The notes under the pieces were generated by a model. That model saw only the letters and a program-made list of their open reading frames with translations, was not told the origin of the DNA and searched no databases. From Prevotellaceae bacterium UBA4359 (GTDB lineage Bacteria > Bacteroidota > Bacteroidia > Bacteroidales > Bacteroidaceae), in the NCBI GenBank assembly GCA_002393555.1, contig DGSP01000059.1, positions 36,711 through 84,183 on the forward strand: a stretch of 47,473 nucleotides of DNA, in the 5' to 3' direction. Shown here piece by piece: positions 24,673 to 33,382 of this stretch (position 1 is its first letter; each line of letters begins with the position of its first letter). The position numbers were made by a program, and so were the translations under genes.

Positions 24673-25746
24673 TTACTTCAATTTGACGTAGCAATGGATG
24701 GGATAGTGGTCGCTTTTGCTGATGGATTTATCTACGGTGGCTTCATAAGCCTCGATGTCGGGGCTGACCAGAATGTGGTCGATGCGGAAGTACATGCCGC
24801 TGCGGTTGTAACTGGTGCCTGGGCCGTTTCCGCTGCGCGTGTAGGCATCGTTGAGGTGTTCGGTCAAGCGGTGGTGCGTGTAGGAGACAGGGGTGGAGTT
24901 GAAGTCGCCACAGGCGATGATGTATCGGTGGGGAGCGCGGGCGATATAGGCGGCAACCGAGTCTGCCTGCAGGCCACGGACGGAGTCGTGCTGGCTGATT
25001 TTTCCCGTCAGGCTGTGGTATTTCGTCTCCGAGTCGTTGCTCTCGGGGTCTTTGTAGTGCTTGATGATGGACTTGTAGTCGGCCTTGTCCGCCTTGCTCA
25101 GTTTGTACGACTCCAGATGGTTGTTGATGACAAGCAGCGTGTCAGTCCCCACCAGCATCTCGTAGGCATAGGTGCAGTTAGTTTTTGCGGGGTAGTCAAC
25201 CTTCTGCGCAGAGGCAATGGGAAACTTGGAGAAGCAGGCGATGTAGTTGTCGTTTTCCAGTTCGTGGTGGTGATAAGGATAGATGCGGGAGATGCTGTCG
25301 ATGGCATCGTCGATGAACTTTTTCTTCCCCTCTTGCAGACAGATGATGTCGGCCTTGCTCTCCAGCAGATAGTGCAGGATGTCGTTTTCCCGCCATGTTT
25401 TTTTGTGGTCATCGCCAAACCCCATCACGTTGTAGGAGAGTACCTTGATGCTGCCTTCGGGGTGGGCAGAGGGGAGGTTGAAGGGTATGTATGCCCTGAC
25501 GCTGCCTGCACAAAGGAGCATCCCAGCAATGGGGATTGGGGCCAGCCTCCATTTGATGATGAGCCAGAAGAGGAGGAAGAGGGCGTTGCCAGCCAGAAAG
25601 ATAGGGAACATCAGCCCGAAATAAGACAGGCTGGGGTGTTCCTGCGGAGGGATGCAGGAGGTGTAGGCACAAAAGTTCATGGCCGCAATCACCACGAGAT
25701 TGACGGCGATGAGCAGGATGACTGGTATCTTCTTTAAGAGCCTCAT
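24673..25746 (-). CDS. Membrane-anchored endonuclease/exonuclease/phosphatase family protein
   Basis: 357 aa. There are three N-terminal hydrophobic segments (about 8-25, 42-63, 70-88) followed by a periplasmic or cytoplasmic EEP domain (about 98-357): LSYNVMGFG, ICLQEGKKKFID (the metal-binding Glu), VINNHLESYKLS, IIACGDFNSTPVSYTHH and KSDHYPIHCYVKL are the ordered family motifs (DNase I/sphingomyelinase/inositol phosphatase superfamily). Substrate is not predictable from the sequence. Its start overlaps the stop of the rhomboid gene by ATGA, so the two are translationally coupled. Confidence 0.88.
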   Translation of the reverse strand: MRLLKKIPVILLIAVNLVVIAAMNFCAYTSCIPPQEHPSLSYFGLMFPIFLAGNALFLLFWLIIKWRLAPIPIAGMLLCAGSVRAYIPFNLPSAHPEGSIKVLSYNVMGFGDDHKKTWRENDILHYLLESKADIICLQEGKKKFIDDAIDSISRIYPYHHHELENDNYIACFSKFPIASAQKVDYPAKTNCTYAYEMLVGTDTLLVINNHLESYKLSKADKADYKSIIKHYKDPESNDSETKYHSLTGKISQHDSVRGLQADSVAAYIARAPHRYIIACGDFNSTPVSYTHHRLTEHLNDAYTRSGNGPGTSYNRSGMYFRIDHILVSPDIEAYEATVDKSISKSDHYPIHCYVKLK

Positions 25747-26642
25747 TCTTCTCCTCTCATTCTTTTGCTGGCATTGAAGAGGGTGGCCTTCTCGCTGTCG
25801 GAGAGGTTCTGGTAGCCGTTCTTGCGAATCTTGTCGAGAATGCGGTCTATCTCCTCGTTGTCCTGACGTTTCCTCTCGTTGTATTCATGCTCCTGGTAGT
25901 TCGTCTCTCGCACGTTCGTCACCCGCATCTTCGGTGTGCGCTTGTGCCAGAGTTTCTGCCATGCACTTTCTTCCTTGTCATAGTGGGAGTTGGTGGTGGA
26001 AGAAGTCCAGTAGTTGCCGTTCTGCGCCGTGTGCTGCCGTTTCTCCTGCATGCGCCAAACGAAGAGAATGGCTGCACCCACCAAGATGCCGCCCAAATGG
26101 GCAAAGTGAGCCACACCGTCGATGGAGGTGATGCCCAGATACATCTCCACCAGCGTGTAGAATCCCACCAGATACTTCAGTTTGATGGGGAAGGGGATGG
26201 GGATGATGAACAGTTTGGCATTGGGAAAGAAGAAAGCCGCCGCCGCCATCACACCATAGATGGCTCCCGATGCACCCACCAGTTGGGCGGGGTTGATGAT
26301 GCCCAGCATGGTGAAGAGTTGGTTGACCAGCGCGCTGCCGACACCGCACAGCAAGTAGTAGAGCCAGAAGCGTTTCGTGCCCACCTGCTGCTCCACTGCA
26401 TTGCCGAAAATCATCAGCGACCACATGTTGAAGAACAAGTGCCACCAACCTCCGTGCATGAACATGTAGGTGAGGAACTGATAAGGGGCAAATCCTTCAT
26501 AGCCGATGGGGTGCAAGGCGTTGAAGTTCATGAACCAGTCGGTGTGGCCGTCCAGCGCGAACATCGGCGTAATCCAGAAGGTCAAGATGTAAAAAACCAC
26601 ATTTATAATCAGAATCACCTTGACGGCGGGAGTCATTCTCAT
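25743..26642 (-). CDS. Rhomboid-family intramembrane serine protease
   Basis: 299 aa. Catalytic serine S126 in GASGAIYG, catalytic histidine H182 in HFAHLGG, and the oxyanion HxxxN (H68, N72) in GGWWHLFFNM are all present within a six-helix core (about residues 8-200). The remaining ~100 residues form a charged cytoplasmic tail ending in SDSEKATLFNASKRMRG, which resembles the tail of Bacteroidota rhomboids. It cleaves membrane-embedded segments of partner proteins; none is identifiable here. An alternative start is Met3. It is first of a two-gene operon with the EEP-family gene. Confidence 0.93.
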   Translation of the reverse strand: MRMTPAVKVILIINVVFYILTFWITPMFALDGHTDWFMNFNALHPIGYEGFAPYQFLTYMFMHGGWWHLFFNMWSLMIFGNAVEQQVGTKRFWLYYLLCGVGSALVNQLFTMLGIINPAQLVGASGAIYGVMAAAAFFFPNAKLFIIPIPFPIKLKYLVGFYTLVEMYLGITSIDGVAHFAHLGGILVGAAILFVWRMQEKRQHTAQNGNYWTSSTTNSHYDKEESAWQKLWHKRTPKMRVTNVRETNYQEHEYNERKRQDNEEIDRILDKIRKNGYQNLSDSEKATLFNASKRMRGEE

Positions 26643-26730
26643 GATTAGTTTTCTTTTTTTGTTGTTCAGTTATTTATCAGTTGTCAGGTCCAGCCCGACC
26701 CACACAGGCAGGCAGCCCCGTTTGGAGGTG

Positions 26731-26738
26731 CAAAATTA
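26731..26738 (-). promoter_or_regulatory. Candidate -7 box for the rhomboid operon
   Basis: The minus-strand reading is TAATTTTG (TAnnTTTG), 89 bp before the start. A TTTG lies 23 bp upstream (26762-26765), slightly far for a -33 box. Confidence 0.45.
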
Positions 26739-26820
26739 GAGTTTTTCTTCCTATTTAAGGTCAAAAAACGTGAAAATACATTCTTTTTTTGCTTTTTTCA
26801 ACATTTTTTCGTTCAAAATG

Positions 26821-26851
26821 TTTGTTTGCGAAAATTTATCTCATATATTTG
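26821..26851 (+). promoter_or_regulatory. Promoter of the HU gene
   Basis: TTTG (26821-26824), 19 bp, TATATTTG (26844-26851). The 5' untranslated region is long, about 105 bases to the ATG at 26964, which leaves room for post-transcriptional control. A near-repeat of AAGTTTT(A/G)C... at 26857 and GAAGTTTTTTACC at 26917 flanks it. Confidence 0.8.
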
Positions 26852-26963
26852 CAACGAAGTTTTGCTTCAGCAAGGCTCTCGTGAGCCACATCAGAAGCGA
26901 AAACGTGCATTGTGCGAAGTTTTTTACCTAACTTTTTTTATAAACCTAAATTTTATTTCACTT

Positions 26964-27236
26964 ATGAACAAGACAGAACTCGTAAACTCGATCGCCGAAA
27001 AGGCAGGTCTGAGCAAGGCTGACTCAAAGAAGGCTCTCGACGCTTGTGTTGAGGCTATTGTAGAGGCTCTCAAGGCAGGCGACAAGGTTTCACTCGTTGG
27101 TTTCGGCACATTCGCTGTAACAGAGCGTCCTTCTCGTCCGGGCATCAACCCAAGCACCAAAGAACGCATCACCATCGCTGCAAAGAAGGTGGCCAAGTTC
27201 AAGGCCGGTGCCGACCTCGACGACGCTATCAACTAA
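26964..27236 (+). CDS. HU-family DNA-binding protein
   Basis: 90 aa, the standard HU length. Starting at MNKTELVNSIAEKAGLSKAD, it has the dimerisation helices, the VGFGTFAVTERPSRPGINPS arm with the DNA-intercalating proline region, and a lysine-rich C-terminus (KKVAKFKAG). It is a nucleoid protein that bends and compacts DNA. A longer reading back to 26826 would cover the promoter and is rejected. It is a single-gene unit with its own promoter and a strong terminator. HU and IHF-like subunits cannot be separated reliably by eye here. Confidence 0.95.
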   Translation: MNKTELVNSIAEKAGLSKADSKKALDACVEAIVEALKAGDKVSLVGFGTFAVTERPSRPGINPSTKERITIAAKKVAKFKAGADLDDAIN

Positions 27237-27276
27237 TAGAATCTCTTTCCTTTTTATTATATAAGGAATCAAATCC

Positions 27277-27320
27277 AAGAGGGTATCCACTGCGCTCAAG
27301 TGCAGTGGGTACCCTCTTTT
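27277..27320 (+). terminator. Rho-independent terminator of the HU gene
   Basis: A 17-bp stem (27277-27293 with 27302-27318, one G-U pair) with an 8-base loop is followed by a short T run. It lies 40 bp after the HU stop. Confidence 0.88.
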
Positions 27321-27424
27321 GGTTAAAGAACGAAGTCCGCACACACGCAATGCTTCCTGCAGCGAGAAACAAACAGATTCTCTTAACACAGAAGGACACG
27401 AAATCCATCGGCAATCCACCTCCA

Positions 27425-27527
27425 CTGTTGCACTTGTAACACACCCAGTGTTACGTTTGTAACAGTGGAGGTGTTACATTTGTAACAGTGGCAGTGTTAC
27501 AAGTGTAACGGTTGGAGGGTGCTCCAG
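27425..27527. repeat. 23-bp-period array with GTTAC/GTAAC core
   Basis: Units start at 27425, 27448, 27471 and 27494, each 23 bp apart. The core is GTGTTAC, four bases, GTAAC, a small palindrome; the first unit is diverged (GTTGC). A further GTGTTAC at 27528 follows after 34 bp. It lies in the gap 27321-27616 between the HU terminator and the converging YqaA-type gene; I see no gene there. Confidence 0.82.
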
Positions 27528-27616
27528 GTGTTACATGGGTGGTGCTGGCAGGGGTGGTTTTAGGGAATCATAGGAGGGTTTAGGGGTGCCTGGGAGTCCT
27601 ATGACGGCCTTTGGTG

Positions 27617-28072
27617 TTAGTGCCAGGTGATGATGGGGAGCATGAAGATGATGTAGCGGAGGAGTTTGCCGATGGTGGACCAGAGGACGACACCCCACAC
27701 GTTGGCGCGCAGGATGCCGAGGGAGATGGAGATGGCGGAGCCGAAGATGGGGAGGAAGGAGAAGGCGGCTATCCAGGAGCCTCGCTTTTCTACATAGTCG
27801 CGTGTGCGGCGCAGGCGGCGTTCCTTGATGTGCATCCAGTGGGAGATTTGTTCGATGGAGCCGATGCGTCCGATGAAGTAGTTGAACATGGAGCCGAGCA
27901 CGTTGCCGACGGTGCCGCTGAGGATGGTGAGCATGGGGTCCATGCCGGTGGTGGCGAGCAGGGTGCCCATCACCACTTCGGAACTGAAGGGGACGAAGGT
28001 GCCGGCGAGGAAGGAGGCCATGGCCATGCCCCAGTAGCCGTATTCGATGAAAAACTGATTGAGTGATTCCAC
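27617..28072 (-). CDS. YqaA/DedA-type VTT-domain membrane protein
   Basis: 151 aa with four or five hydrophobic segments. FLAGTFVPFSSEVVMGTLLA, GNVLGSMFNYFIGRIG and SFLPIFGSAISISLGILRA are the ordered motifs of the small YqaA branch of the SNARE-associated/DedA superfamily. Some DedA proteins flip lipid carriers such as undecaprenyl phosphate; that role is not shown for this branch. It lies 10 bp after the upstream membrane-protein gene on the same strand. Confidence 0.88.
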   Translation of the reverse strand: MESLNQFFIEYGYWGMAMASFLAGTFVPFSSEVVMGTLLATTGMDPMLTILSGTVGNVLGSMFNYFIGRIGSIEQISHWMHIKERRLRRTRDYVEKRGSWIAAFSFLPIFGSAISISLGILRANVWGVVLWSTIGKLLRYIIFMLPIITWH

Positions 28073-28082
28073 GGGTGTGAGT

Positions 28083-29102
28083 TTAGAGATATTGAATGGC
28101 CAGAACGCCCAGGCTCAGGACCAGCAGGATGAGGCAGAGGATGTGGGAGAACTTGGTGCGGGTGAGGGCGAAGAAATGGCCGAAGAGAATGGCTGTACAT
28201 ACGATGAGGAGTGGCAAAAAAGTCCAGAGGTGCTGTGGCATCGAGATGATGATGAGTGTGATGGCTATCCCTAATAGTATCAGTCCTTTATGGATGATTC
28301 TGATTCGTGTCTTGTCGAGGAACTGATGGATATAAAAGTCTATGGTCCCGACGAGGAAGAGTGTGACGATGAGGAGGAAGGTTGCGGCATTGCGCAGTTC
28401 GAGTTGGGAGTAGTCGAACCAATGGAAGTTCCCCATGGCTTCAAGGTGTGCCAGGAAGGGTTCGGTGGAGTTTGTCATCAGGGCGATGCCGCCATAGAAC
28501 CAGTAGGGGAGGGCGATGGCCAGCAGGGAGGCGGTGAAGCATCGGAAAGTGAGGGAGCGGAAGAGAATCTGGATGGCCCAGTAGAGGGGGACTACCCAGA
28601 TGAATGTGGGGGAGATGAGCGATGCGATGGCCAGGCACAGGTAGGAGGAGAGGGTGAGTGTGGGGTTGGGCAGTTGGTAGGTGGCGAAGAGGGGAAAGAA
28701 GGATAGGAGCACTAAGGGCATGGCTGCCATGCCGGGCTGGAAGGTGTGGCAGGACACGGTGAATGTGAGCAGTAGGGCCAGTATGCTGCTCAGGATGCGG
28801 GAACTCTCGCGCAGGAGGGCGTTTCTGCTGTTGAGTTCGGCCATCAGATAGACCGCAATGCCGGCACAAAGGAGGCTCAGGGCTTGCGACCAGTAGCCTT
28901 GCTGCAGGAAAGAAGGGAGGAACTGCCAAAGTCCGCTGTCGGCTGGCGACGGGTGGGTGTCGGGTCCGTCTGGCCGGAGGAAGGGAAGATTGAGCCAGTG
29001 TGTGGATTGTGGAGGGGGCACCCACGCGGCGAGCGCCATCACTCCGACAATGGGGAGGGTGGCTTGGCTTTTGGCTATGCTCTTCTGGAAGTTGAGTGTC
29101 AC
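28083..29102 (-). CDS. Polytopic membrane protein of unknown function
   Basis: 339 aa with about ten hydrophobic segments spread over the whole length and no enzymatic motif I recognise. The N-terminal 20 residues are polar (MTLNFQKSIAKSQATL), and a soluble loop at about 28-60 is rich in Pro, Asp and His. The overall pattern resembles unnamed Bacteroidales multi-pass proteins found near miaB or queA. The coding strand is strongly C-rich. It is first of a two-gene operon with the YqaA-type gene and shares a divergent promoter region with miaB. Confidence 0.7.
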   Translation of the reverse strand: MTLNFQKSIAKSQATLPIVGVMALAAWVPPPQSTHWLNLPFLRPDGPDTHPSPADSGLWQFLPSFLQQGYWSQALSLLCAGIAVYLMAELNSRNALLRESSRILSSILALLLTFTVSCHTFQPGMAAMPLVLLSFFPLFATYQLPNPTLTLSSYLCLAIASLISPTFIWVVPLYWAIQILFRSLTFRCFTASLLAIALPYWFYGGIALMTNSTEPFLAHLEAMGNFHWFDYSQLELRNAATFLLIVTLFLVGTIDFYIHQFLDKTRIRIIHKGLILLGIAITLIIISMPQHLWTFLPLLIVCTAILFGHFFALTRTKFSHILCLILLVLSLGVLAIQYL

Positions 29103-29138
29103 GTCTTCTTATTAAATATTAAAAAGTTGCTATTCGAG

Positions 29139-29172
29139 TGCAAAGGTACGAACTTTTTTTCGTACCTTTGCA
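29139..29172. promoter_or_regulatory. Palindromic divergent promoter pair
   Basis: A perfect 14-bp inverted repeat (29139-29152 and 29159-29172) is separated by 6 bp. Each arm contains TACCTTTG, one on each strand (minus 29141-29148, plus 29163-29170), pointing away from each other toward the membrane-protein gene and miaB. Neither has a clear TTTG -33 box; each arm lies where the other's -33 would be. Confidence 0.7.
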
Positions 29173-29195
29173 TCGCTTTTCAACAAATTGATTTG

Positions 29196-30545
29196 ATGAA
29201 GAAACTTTTTATTGAGACTTATGGCTGCCAAATGAACGTGGCGGACAGTGAGGTTATTGCCTCTGTCATGAAGATGGCGGGTTATGAGACCTGTGACTCG
29301 ATTGACGAGGCCGATGCTGTGTTGCTGAACACCTGTTCCGTGCGCGAAAATGCAGAGAATAAGATATATAACCGCCTCGAATCGCTCCATGCGTATAAGA
29401 AGAAACGCTTGGCGCAGGACGAGGCTTCGAAGGGGCCGAAGGAGAATCCGCTGATTGTGGGTGTGGTGGGCTGCATGGCTGAGCGTGTGAAGGAAGACCT
29501 CATCGAGCATCATCATGTGGATCTTGTGGCAGGTCCCGACTCCTACTTGTCGTTGCCCGAACTGTTTGCTGCTGCAGAGGTGGGTGAACGGGCTATCAAC
29601 GTGGAACTCAGCACGACAGAGACCTATCGCGATGTCATCCCCGAGCGTGTCTGTGGTGGCCACATCGGCGGCTTTGTCAGCATCATGCGTGGGTGTAACA
29701 ATTTCTGCCACTACTGCATCGTGCCTTACACTCGTGGGCGCGAACGGAGCCGGGAGGTCGATAGCATCCTCAACGAGGTGCGCGACCTGCAGGCCAAGGG
29801 CTTCAAGGAGGTGACCCTCTTGGGACAGAACGTGAACAGTTATCAGTGTGGCGAGGTCGGGTTCCCTCGGTTGTTGAGCATTGTGGCCGAAGCCGTCCCC
29901 GACATGCGCATCCGCTTCACCACCTCCCATCCCAAGGACATGAGCGACGAGACGCTGGAGGTCATTGCCTCCCACGAGAATATCTGCCGACACATCCACC
30001 TGCCTGTGCAGAGCGGCAGCAACCGCATCCTGAAACTGATGAACAGGCGCTACACCCGCGAGTGGTATCTGGACCGTGTGGCGGCCATCCGCCGCATTTT
30101 GCCCGACTGTGGGCTGACCACCGACATTTTTGTGGGCTATCATTCGGAGACAGAGGAGGACCACCAGTTGTCGCTCTCGCTGATGCGCGAGGTGGGCTAC
30201 GACTCAGCCTTCATGTTCAAGTATTCGGAGCGTCCGGGCACATACGCCTCCAAGCACCTGCCCGACGATGTGCCCGAGGAGACGAAGTTGCGCCGCCTGA
30301 ACGAGATGATTGCCTTGCAGAACGAACTCTCGGCCGAGAGTTACAGGCGCGATGTCGGCAAGACGTTCGAGGTGCTGGTGGAGGGCGTGTCGAAGCGCAG
30401 CAGGGAGCAACTCTTTGGCCGCACCTCGCAGAACAAAGTGGTGGTGTTCGACCGTGGCAATCACCACATTGGCGACTTCGTCAGCGTGAAGATACAGGAA
30501 TCGAGTTCGGCAACCTTAAAAGGCATTGAGGTGGCCCGTTCGTAA
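29196..30545 (+). CDS. miaB: tRNA 2-methylthio-N6-isopentenyladenosine synthase
   Basis: 449 aa from the ATG at 29196 (MKKLFIETYGCQMNVADSE); the open frame continues upstream but lacks homology. It is a radical-SAM methylthiotransferase that adds a methylthio group to i6A37 of tRNA. Order: MTTase domain with its three cysteines (GCQMN, LLNTCSVRENA, GVVGCMAERV), radical-SAM domain with MRGCNNFCHYCIVPYTRGRE (CxxxCxxC), and a C-terminal TRAM domain (ending VKIQESSSATLKGIEV). It begins a plus-strand run of housekeeping genes. Confidence 0.96.
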   Translation: MKKLFIETYGCQMNVADSEVIASVMKMAGYETCDSIDEADAVLLNTCSVRENAENKIYNRLESLHAYKKKRLAQDEASKGPKENPLIVGVVGCMAERVKEDLIEHHHVDLVAGPDSYLSLPELFAAAEVGERAINVELSTTETYRDVIPERVCGGHIGGFVSIMRGCNNFCHYCIVPYTRGRERSREVDSILNEVRDLQAKGFKEVTLLGQNVNSYQCGEVGFPRLLSIVAEAVPDMRIRFTTSHPKDMSDETLEVIASHENICRHIHLPVQSGSNRILKLMNRRYTREWYLDRVAAIRRILPDCGLTTDIFVGYHSETEEDHQLSLSLMREVGYDSAFMFKYSERPGTYASKHLPDDVPEETKLRRLNEMIALQNELSAESYRRDVGKTFEVLVEGVSKRSREQLFGRTSQNKVVVFDRGNHHIGDFVSVKIQESSSATLKGIEVARS

Positions 30546-30574
30546 GGCTACTTTCAGAAACAAAGAAGAAAGAA

Positions 30575-31444
30575 ATGAGCAAGAAAAGACAGTCATTCCT
30601 CAGCACACAGTTCATCACGGCAGCCATCAGCACCACGCTGGTTCTTGTGCTGCTGGGCACCATCGTGTTGTTTGTCATCACGGCCCGAAATCTCTCCACC
30701 TTTGTGCGGGAGAACATCAACGTGAGTGTGCTGATTAGCGACGAGATGGACAGCCTTCAGGTCGCAAACATGGAGAAGGCCCTGAAGCAGGCACCCTATG
30801 CCAAGAGTGTGGAGTACATCTCGAAGGAGGATGCCTTGCGCGAGGAGATTGCGGCCCAAGGCATCGACCCCACCGAGTTCATCGGCATGAACCCCTACAC
30901 CGCCTCTTTCGAGATAAAAATCAATGCGGAGCATGCCAACCCCGACAGCATCGGTGCGGCAGTGAAGCGGCTGAAGGGCAACAGCAACGTGGTGGATGTC
31001 ATCTACTCGAAAGACCTCATCAAGTCGGTCAATGACAACATCCGCAAGGTGAGCATCATCCTGCTTATCATCGCGGCCTTGTTCACCTACATCTCTTTTG
31101 CCCTCATCAACAACACCGTCCGGCTGACCATCTTCTCCAAGCGGTTCATCATCAACACGATGAAACTGGTGGGGGCCAGTTGGGGCTTCATCCGCCGCCC
31201 GTTCCTTGCCCAGAGTTTCACCTTGGGCATTACGGCGGCCGTGATAGCCGATGGACTCATCATCGGGGGACTCTATTGGCTGCACACGTTCGAGCCGCAG
31301 ATTGGCGCGGTCATCGACCTCAAGGCCATCGCCATCGTGTCGGCTGCCGTCTTCTTCTTTGGCATCGTCATCACCTATCTCTGCACCCTCTTCTCTCTCA
31401 ACCGATACCTGAAGATGAGCAGCAACGAACTCTATTACATATAA
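30575..31444 (+). CDS. ftsX: Cell division protein FtsX
   Basis: 289 aa. N-terminal membrane segment (about 15-38), extracytoplasmic domain (about 45-160, with NINVSVLISDEMDS and the S.EDALREE region), then three membrane helices in the FtsX permease block (FTYISFALINNTVRLTIFSKR, MKLVGASWGFIRRPF). With FtsE it activates cell-wall hydrolases at the division site. ftsE is not adjacent, which is common in Bacteroidota. It follows miaB by 29 bp. Confidence 0.93.
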   Translation: MSKKRQSFLSTQFITAAISTTLVLVLLGTIVLFVITARNLSTFVRENINVSVLISDEMDSLQVANMEKALKQAPYAKSVEYISKEDALREEIAAQGIDPTEFIGMNPYTASFEIKINAEHANPDSIGAAVKRLKGNSNVVDVIYSKDLIKSVNDNIRKVSIILLIIAALFTYISFALINNTVRLTIFSKRFIINTMKLVGASWGFIRRPFLAQSFTLGITAAVIADGLIIGGLYWLHTFEPQIGAVIDLKAIAIVSAAVFFFGIVITYLCTLFSLNRYLKMSSNELYYI

Positions 31445-31451
31445 TATCATC

Positions 31452-31694
31452 ATGAAAAATTTTGCATTTACGAAAATCAACTACATCCTGCTCATCATCG
31501 GGTTGGCCATCATCGTTGTCGGCTTCATCCTCATGTCGGGCAGCGGAACGACCGAGGAGGCTTTTAACCCCGACATCTTCAGCGATATGCGCATCAAGGT
31601 GGCACCGATGGTGTGCCTCTTTGGCTTTCTTTTCGAGATTGTGGCTATCCTCTGGCCCGCAAAAAACGGTGCTAACGCTCATCAAAACGACTGA
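31452..31694 (+). CDS. DUF3098 small membrane protein
   Basis: 80 aa with two membrane segments (about 10-30 and 49-68) and the motif FSDMRIKVAPMVCLFGF between and into the second. This is the short Bacteroidota DUF3098 family, typically found between ftsX and uppP as here. Function is not known; its place between a division factor and a lipid-carrier phosphatase suggests an envelope role. It starts 7 bp after ftsX and ends 6 bp before uppP. Confidence 0.9.
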   Translation: MKNFAFTKINYILLIIGLAIIVVGFILMSGSGTTEEAFNPDIFSDMRIKVAPMVCLFGFLFEIVAILWPAKNGANAHQND

Positions 31695-31700
31695 TAGACT

Positions 31701-32546
31701 ATGGATTGGATTCAAACCATCATCATTGCCATTGTGGAGGGACTCACGGAGTTCCTGCCTGTGTCCTCGACGGGCCACATGATTATAGCCCAGAATATGT
31801 TGGGTGTGGAAAGTACCGAATACGTCAAGGCTTTCACCTTCATCATCCAGTTTGGCGCCATCCTTTCGGTGGTGTGCCTCTACTGGCGCCGTTTCTTCCA
31901 ACTCAACAAAACGCCCCTTCCCGAGGGTGCGTCTGCCTTCAAGAAACTCACCCACAAGTTTGACTTCTACTGGAAACTGCTCATCGCTTTCATCCCAGCC
32001 GTTGTGTTGGGCCTGCTCTGCAACGACTTCATCGATGCCATGCTGGAACGGGTCGAAGTGGTGGCCGTCATGCTCGTTGTGGGCGGTGTCTTCATGCTGT
32101 TCTGCGACAAAATCTTCAACAAGGGCAGCGATGACACCGAACTGACTGAGAAACGTGCCCTGATGATTGGACTCTTCCAGTGCATCTCCATGATACCCGG
32201 CGTGTCGCGCTCGATGGCCACCATCGTAGGCGGCATGGCGCAGAAGATGACCCGCAAGAATGCAGCCGAATTCTCCTTCTTTTTGGCTGTGCCCACCATG
32301 TTTGGTGCCACTGTATATAAGATGTATAAACTGTTCAAGGACGGAGGTTCCGAACTGATTCTGAACAATCTCGACACGCTCATCATCGGCAATGTGGTGG
32401 CTTTCGTCGTGGCCTTGCTGGCCATCAAGTTCTTCATCCGCTTTGTGCAGAAGTATGGTTTCCAGGCATTTGGTTGGTACAGAATCGTGGTCGGAGGCAT
32501 CATTCTGATTCTGCTCCTCATGGGACATGAACTCACGATTATTTAA
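31701..32546 (+). CDS. uppP: Undecaprenyl-diphosphatase
   Basis: 281 aa, multi-pass. The two signature motifs are present: EGLTEFLPVSSTGHMI near the N-terminus and PGVSRSMATIVGG at about residue 160. It dephosphorylates undecaprenyl pyrophosphate to recycle the carrier lipid for peptidoglycan and surface polymers, and gives bacitracin tolerance in other bacteria (BacA). It lies in the ftsX-DUF3098-uppP-truB run. Confidence 0.96.
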   Translation: MDWIQTIIIAIVEGLTEFLPVSSTGHMIIAQNMLGVESTEYVKAFTFIIQFGAILSVVCLYWRRFFQLNKTPLPEGASAFKKLTHKFDFYWKLLIAFIPAVVLGLLCNDFIDAMLERVEVVAVMLVVGGVFMLFCDKIFNKGSDDTELTEKRALMIGLFQCISMIPGVSRSMATIVGGMAQKMTRKNAAEFSFFLAVPTMFGATVYKMYKLFKDGGSELILNNLDTLIIGNVVAFVVALLAIKFFIRFVQKYGFQAFGWYRIVVGGIILILLLMGHELTII

Positions 32547-32560
32547 CCATTTTCAAGTGC

Positions 32561-33349
32561 ATGAATCCTCAAGCAGGCGAAATCCTCATCTTCAATAAGC
32601 CCTACCGTTGGACTTCCTTCAACGTGGTGGCCAAAGTGCGGGGCGAACTCTCGCACCGTCTGGGTGTGAAGAAACTGAAGGTGGGGCATGCCGGCACACT
32701 CGACCCCTTGGCCACAGGGGTGCTCATCATCTGCACAGGCAAGAAAACCAAACTCATCGACGAACTGCAGGCACACACCAAAGAGTATGTGGCCACCATC
32801 AAACTCGGTGCCACCACTCCCTCCTTCGACATGGAGACAGCCGAAGATGCCACCTTCCCCACGGCACACATCACTCGTCAACTGGTGGAAGATGCACTCA
32901 AGGCGTTTGTGGGACGCATCGAACAGGTGCCACCCACCTTCTCGGCGGTGAAAGTGGATGGCAAACGCGCCTTCAAGTATGCACGGCAGGGTGAAGACGT
33001 GGAGTTGAAACCCAAGATATTGGTGATAGACGAACTGGAACTGCTCCATTTCGGCGAAGTGGAAAACACCGAAACCGACGAGAGTGCCGACCCACACGAA
33101 CGCATCAAGTATCAGGGCAAGAACCTCGCGGGTTCCCACCTCTCGCTGACCATCCGCGTGGTGTGCAGCAAAGGCACCTACATCCGTGCCCTTGCCCGCG
33201 ACATCGGCCAGACACTTGGCTCGGGCGGCTATCTGACAGGGCTGGTCCGCACTCGCATCGGTTCATACACCCTGCAGGACTGCATGGACATCAACGACTT
33301 CCCCCAATGGCTCGACTCTCAGACCATTGAAAATCAACCAACAGAGTGA
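32561..33349 (+). CDS. truB: tRNA pseudouridine-55 synthase
   Basis: 262 aa. The catalytic Asp48 lies in GHAGTLDPLATGVL; NKPYRWTSFNVVAKVR, YVATIKLGATTPSFD, PTFSAVKVDGKRAFKYAR and GTYIRALARDIGQ follow in family order. It makes pseudouridine 55 in the T-loop of tRNA. The bacterial C-terminal extension is short. Start is 14 bp after uppP; a heptad repeat follows the stop. Confidence 0.96.
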   Translation: MNPQAGEILIFNKPYRWTSFNVVAKVRGELSHRLGVKKLKVGHAGTLDPLATGVLIICTGKKTKLIDELQAHTKEYVATIKLGATTPSFDMETAEDATFPTAHITRQLVEDALKAFVGRIEQVPPTFSAVKVDGKRAFKYARQGEDVELKPKILVIDELELLHFGEVENTETDESADPHERIKYQGKNLAGSHLSLTIRVVCSKGTYIRALARDIGQTLGSGGYLTGLVRTRIGSYTLQDCMDINDFPQWLDSQTIENQPTE

Positions 33350-33356
33350 TAAAAAG

Positions 33357-33377
33357 GTACATCGTAAATCGTACATA
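33357..33377 (+). repeat. Heptad triplet before queA
   Basis: Three 7-bp units GTACATC, GTAAATC, GTACATA run in series between truB and queA, ending 5 bp before the queA ATG. The same three-unit plan recurs after queA at 34478. Confidence 0.75.
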
Positions 33378-33382
33378 AAAAT

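Noticed and set aside
27321..27616. tRNA or small RNA gene in the gap
   Set aside because: No cloverleaf or known RNA fold found; the structure is explained by the short palindromic units.
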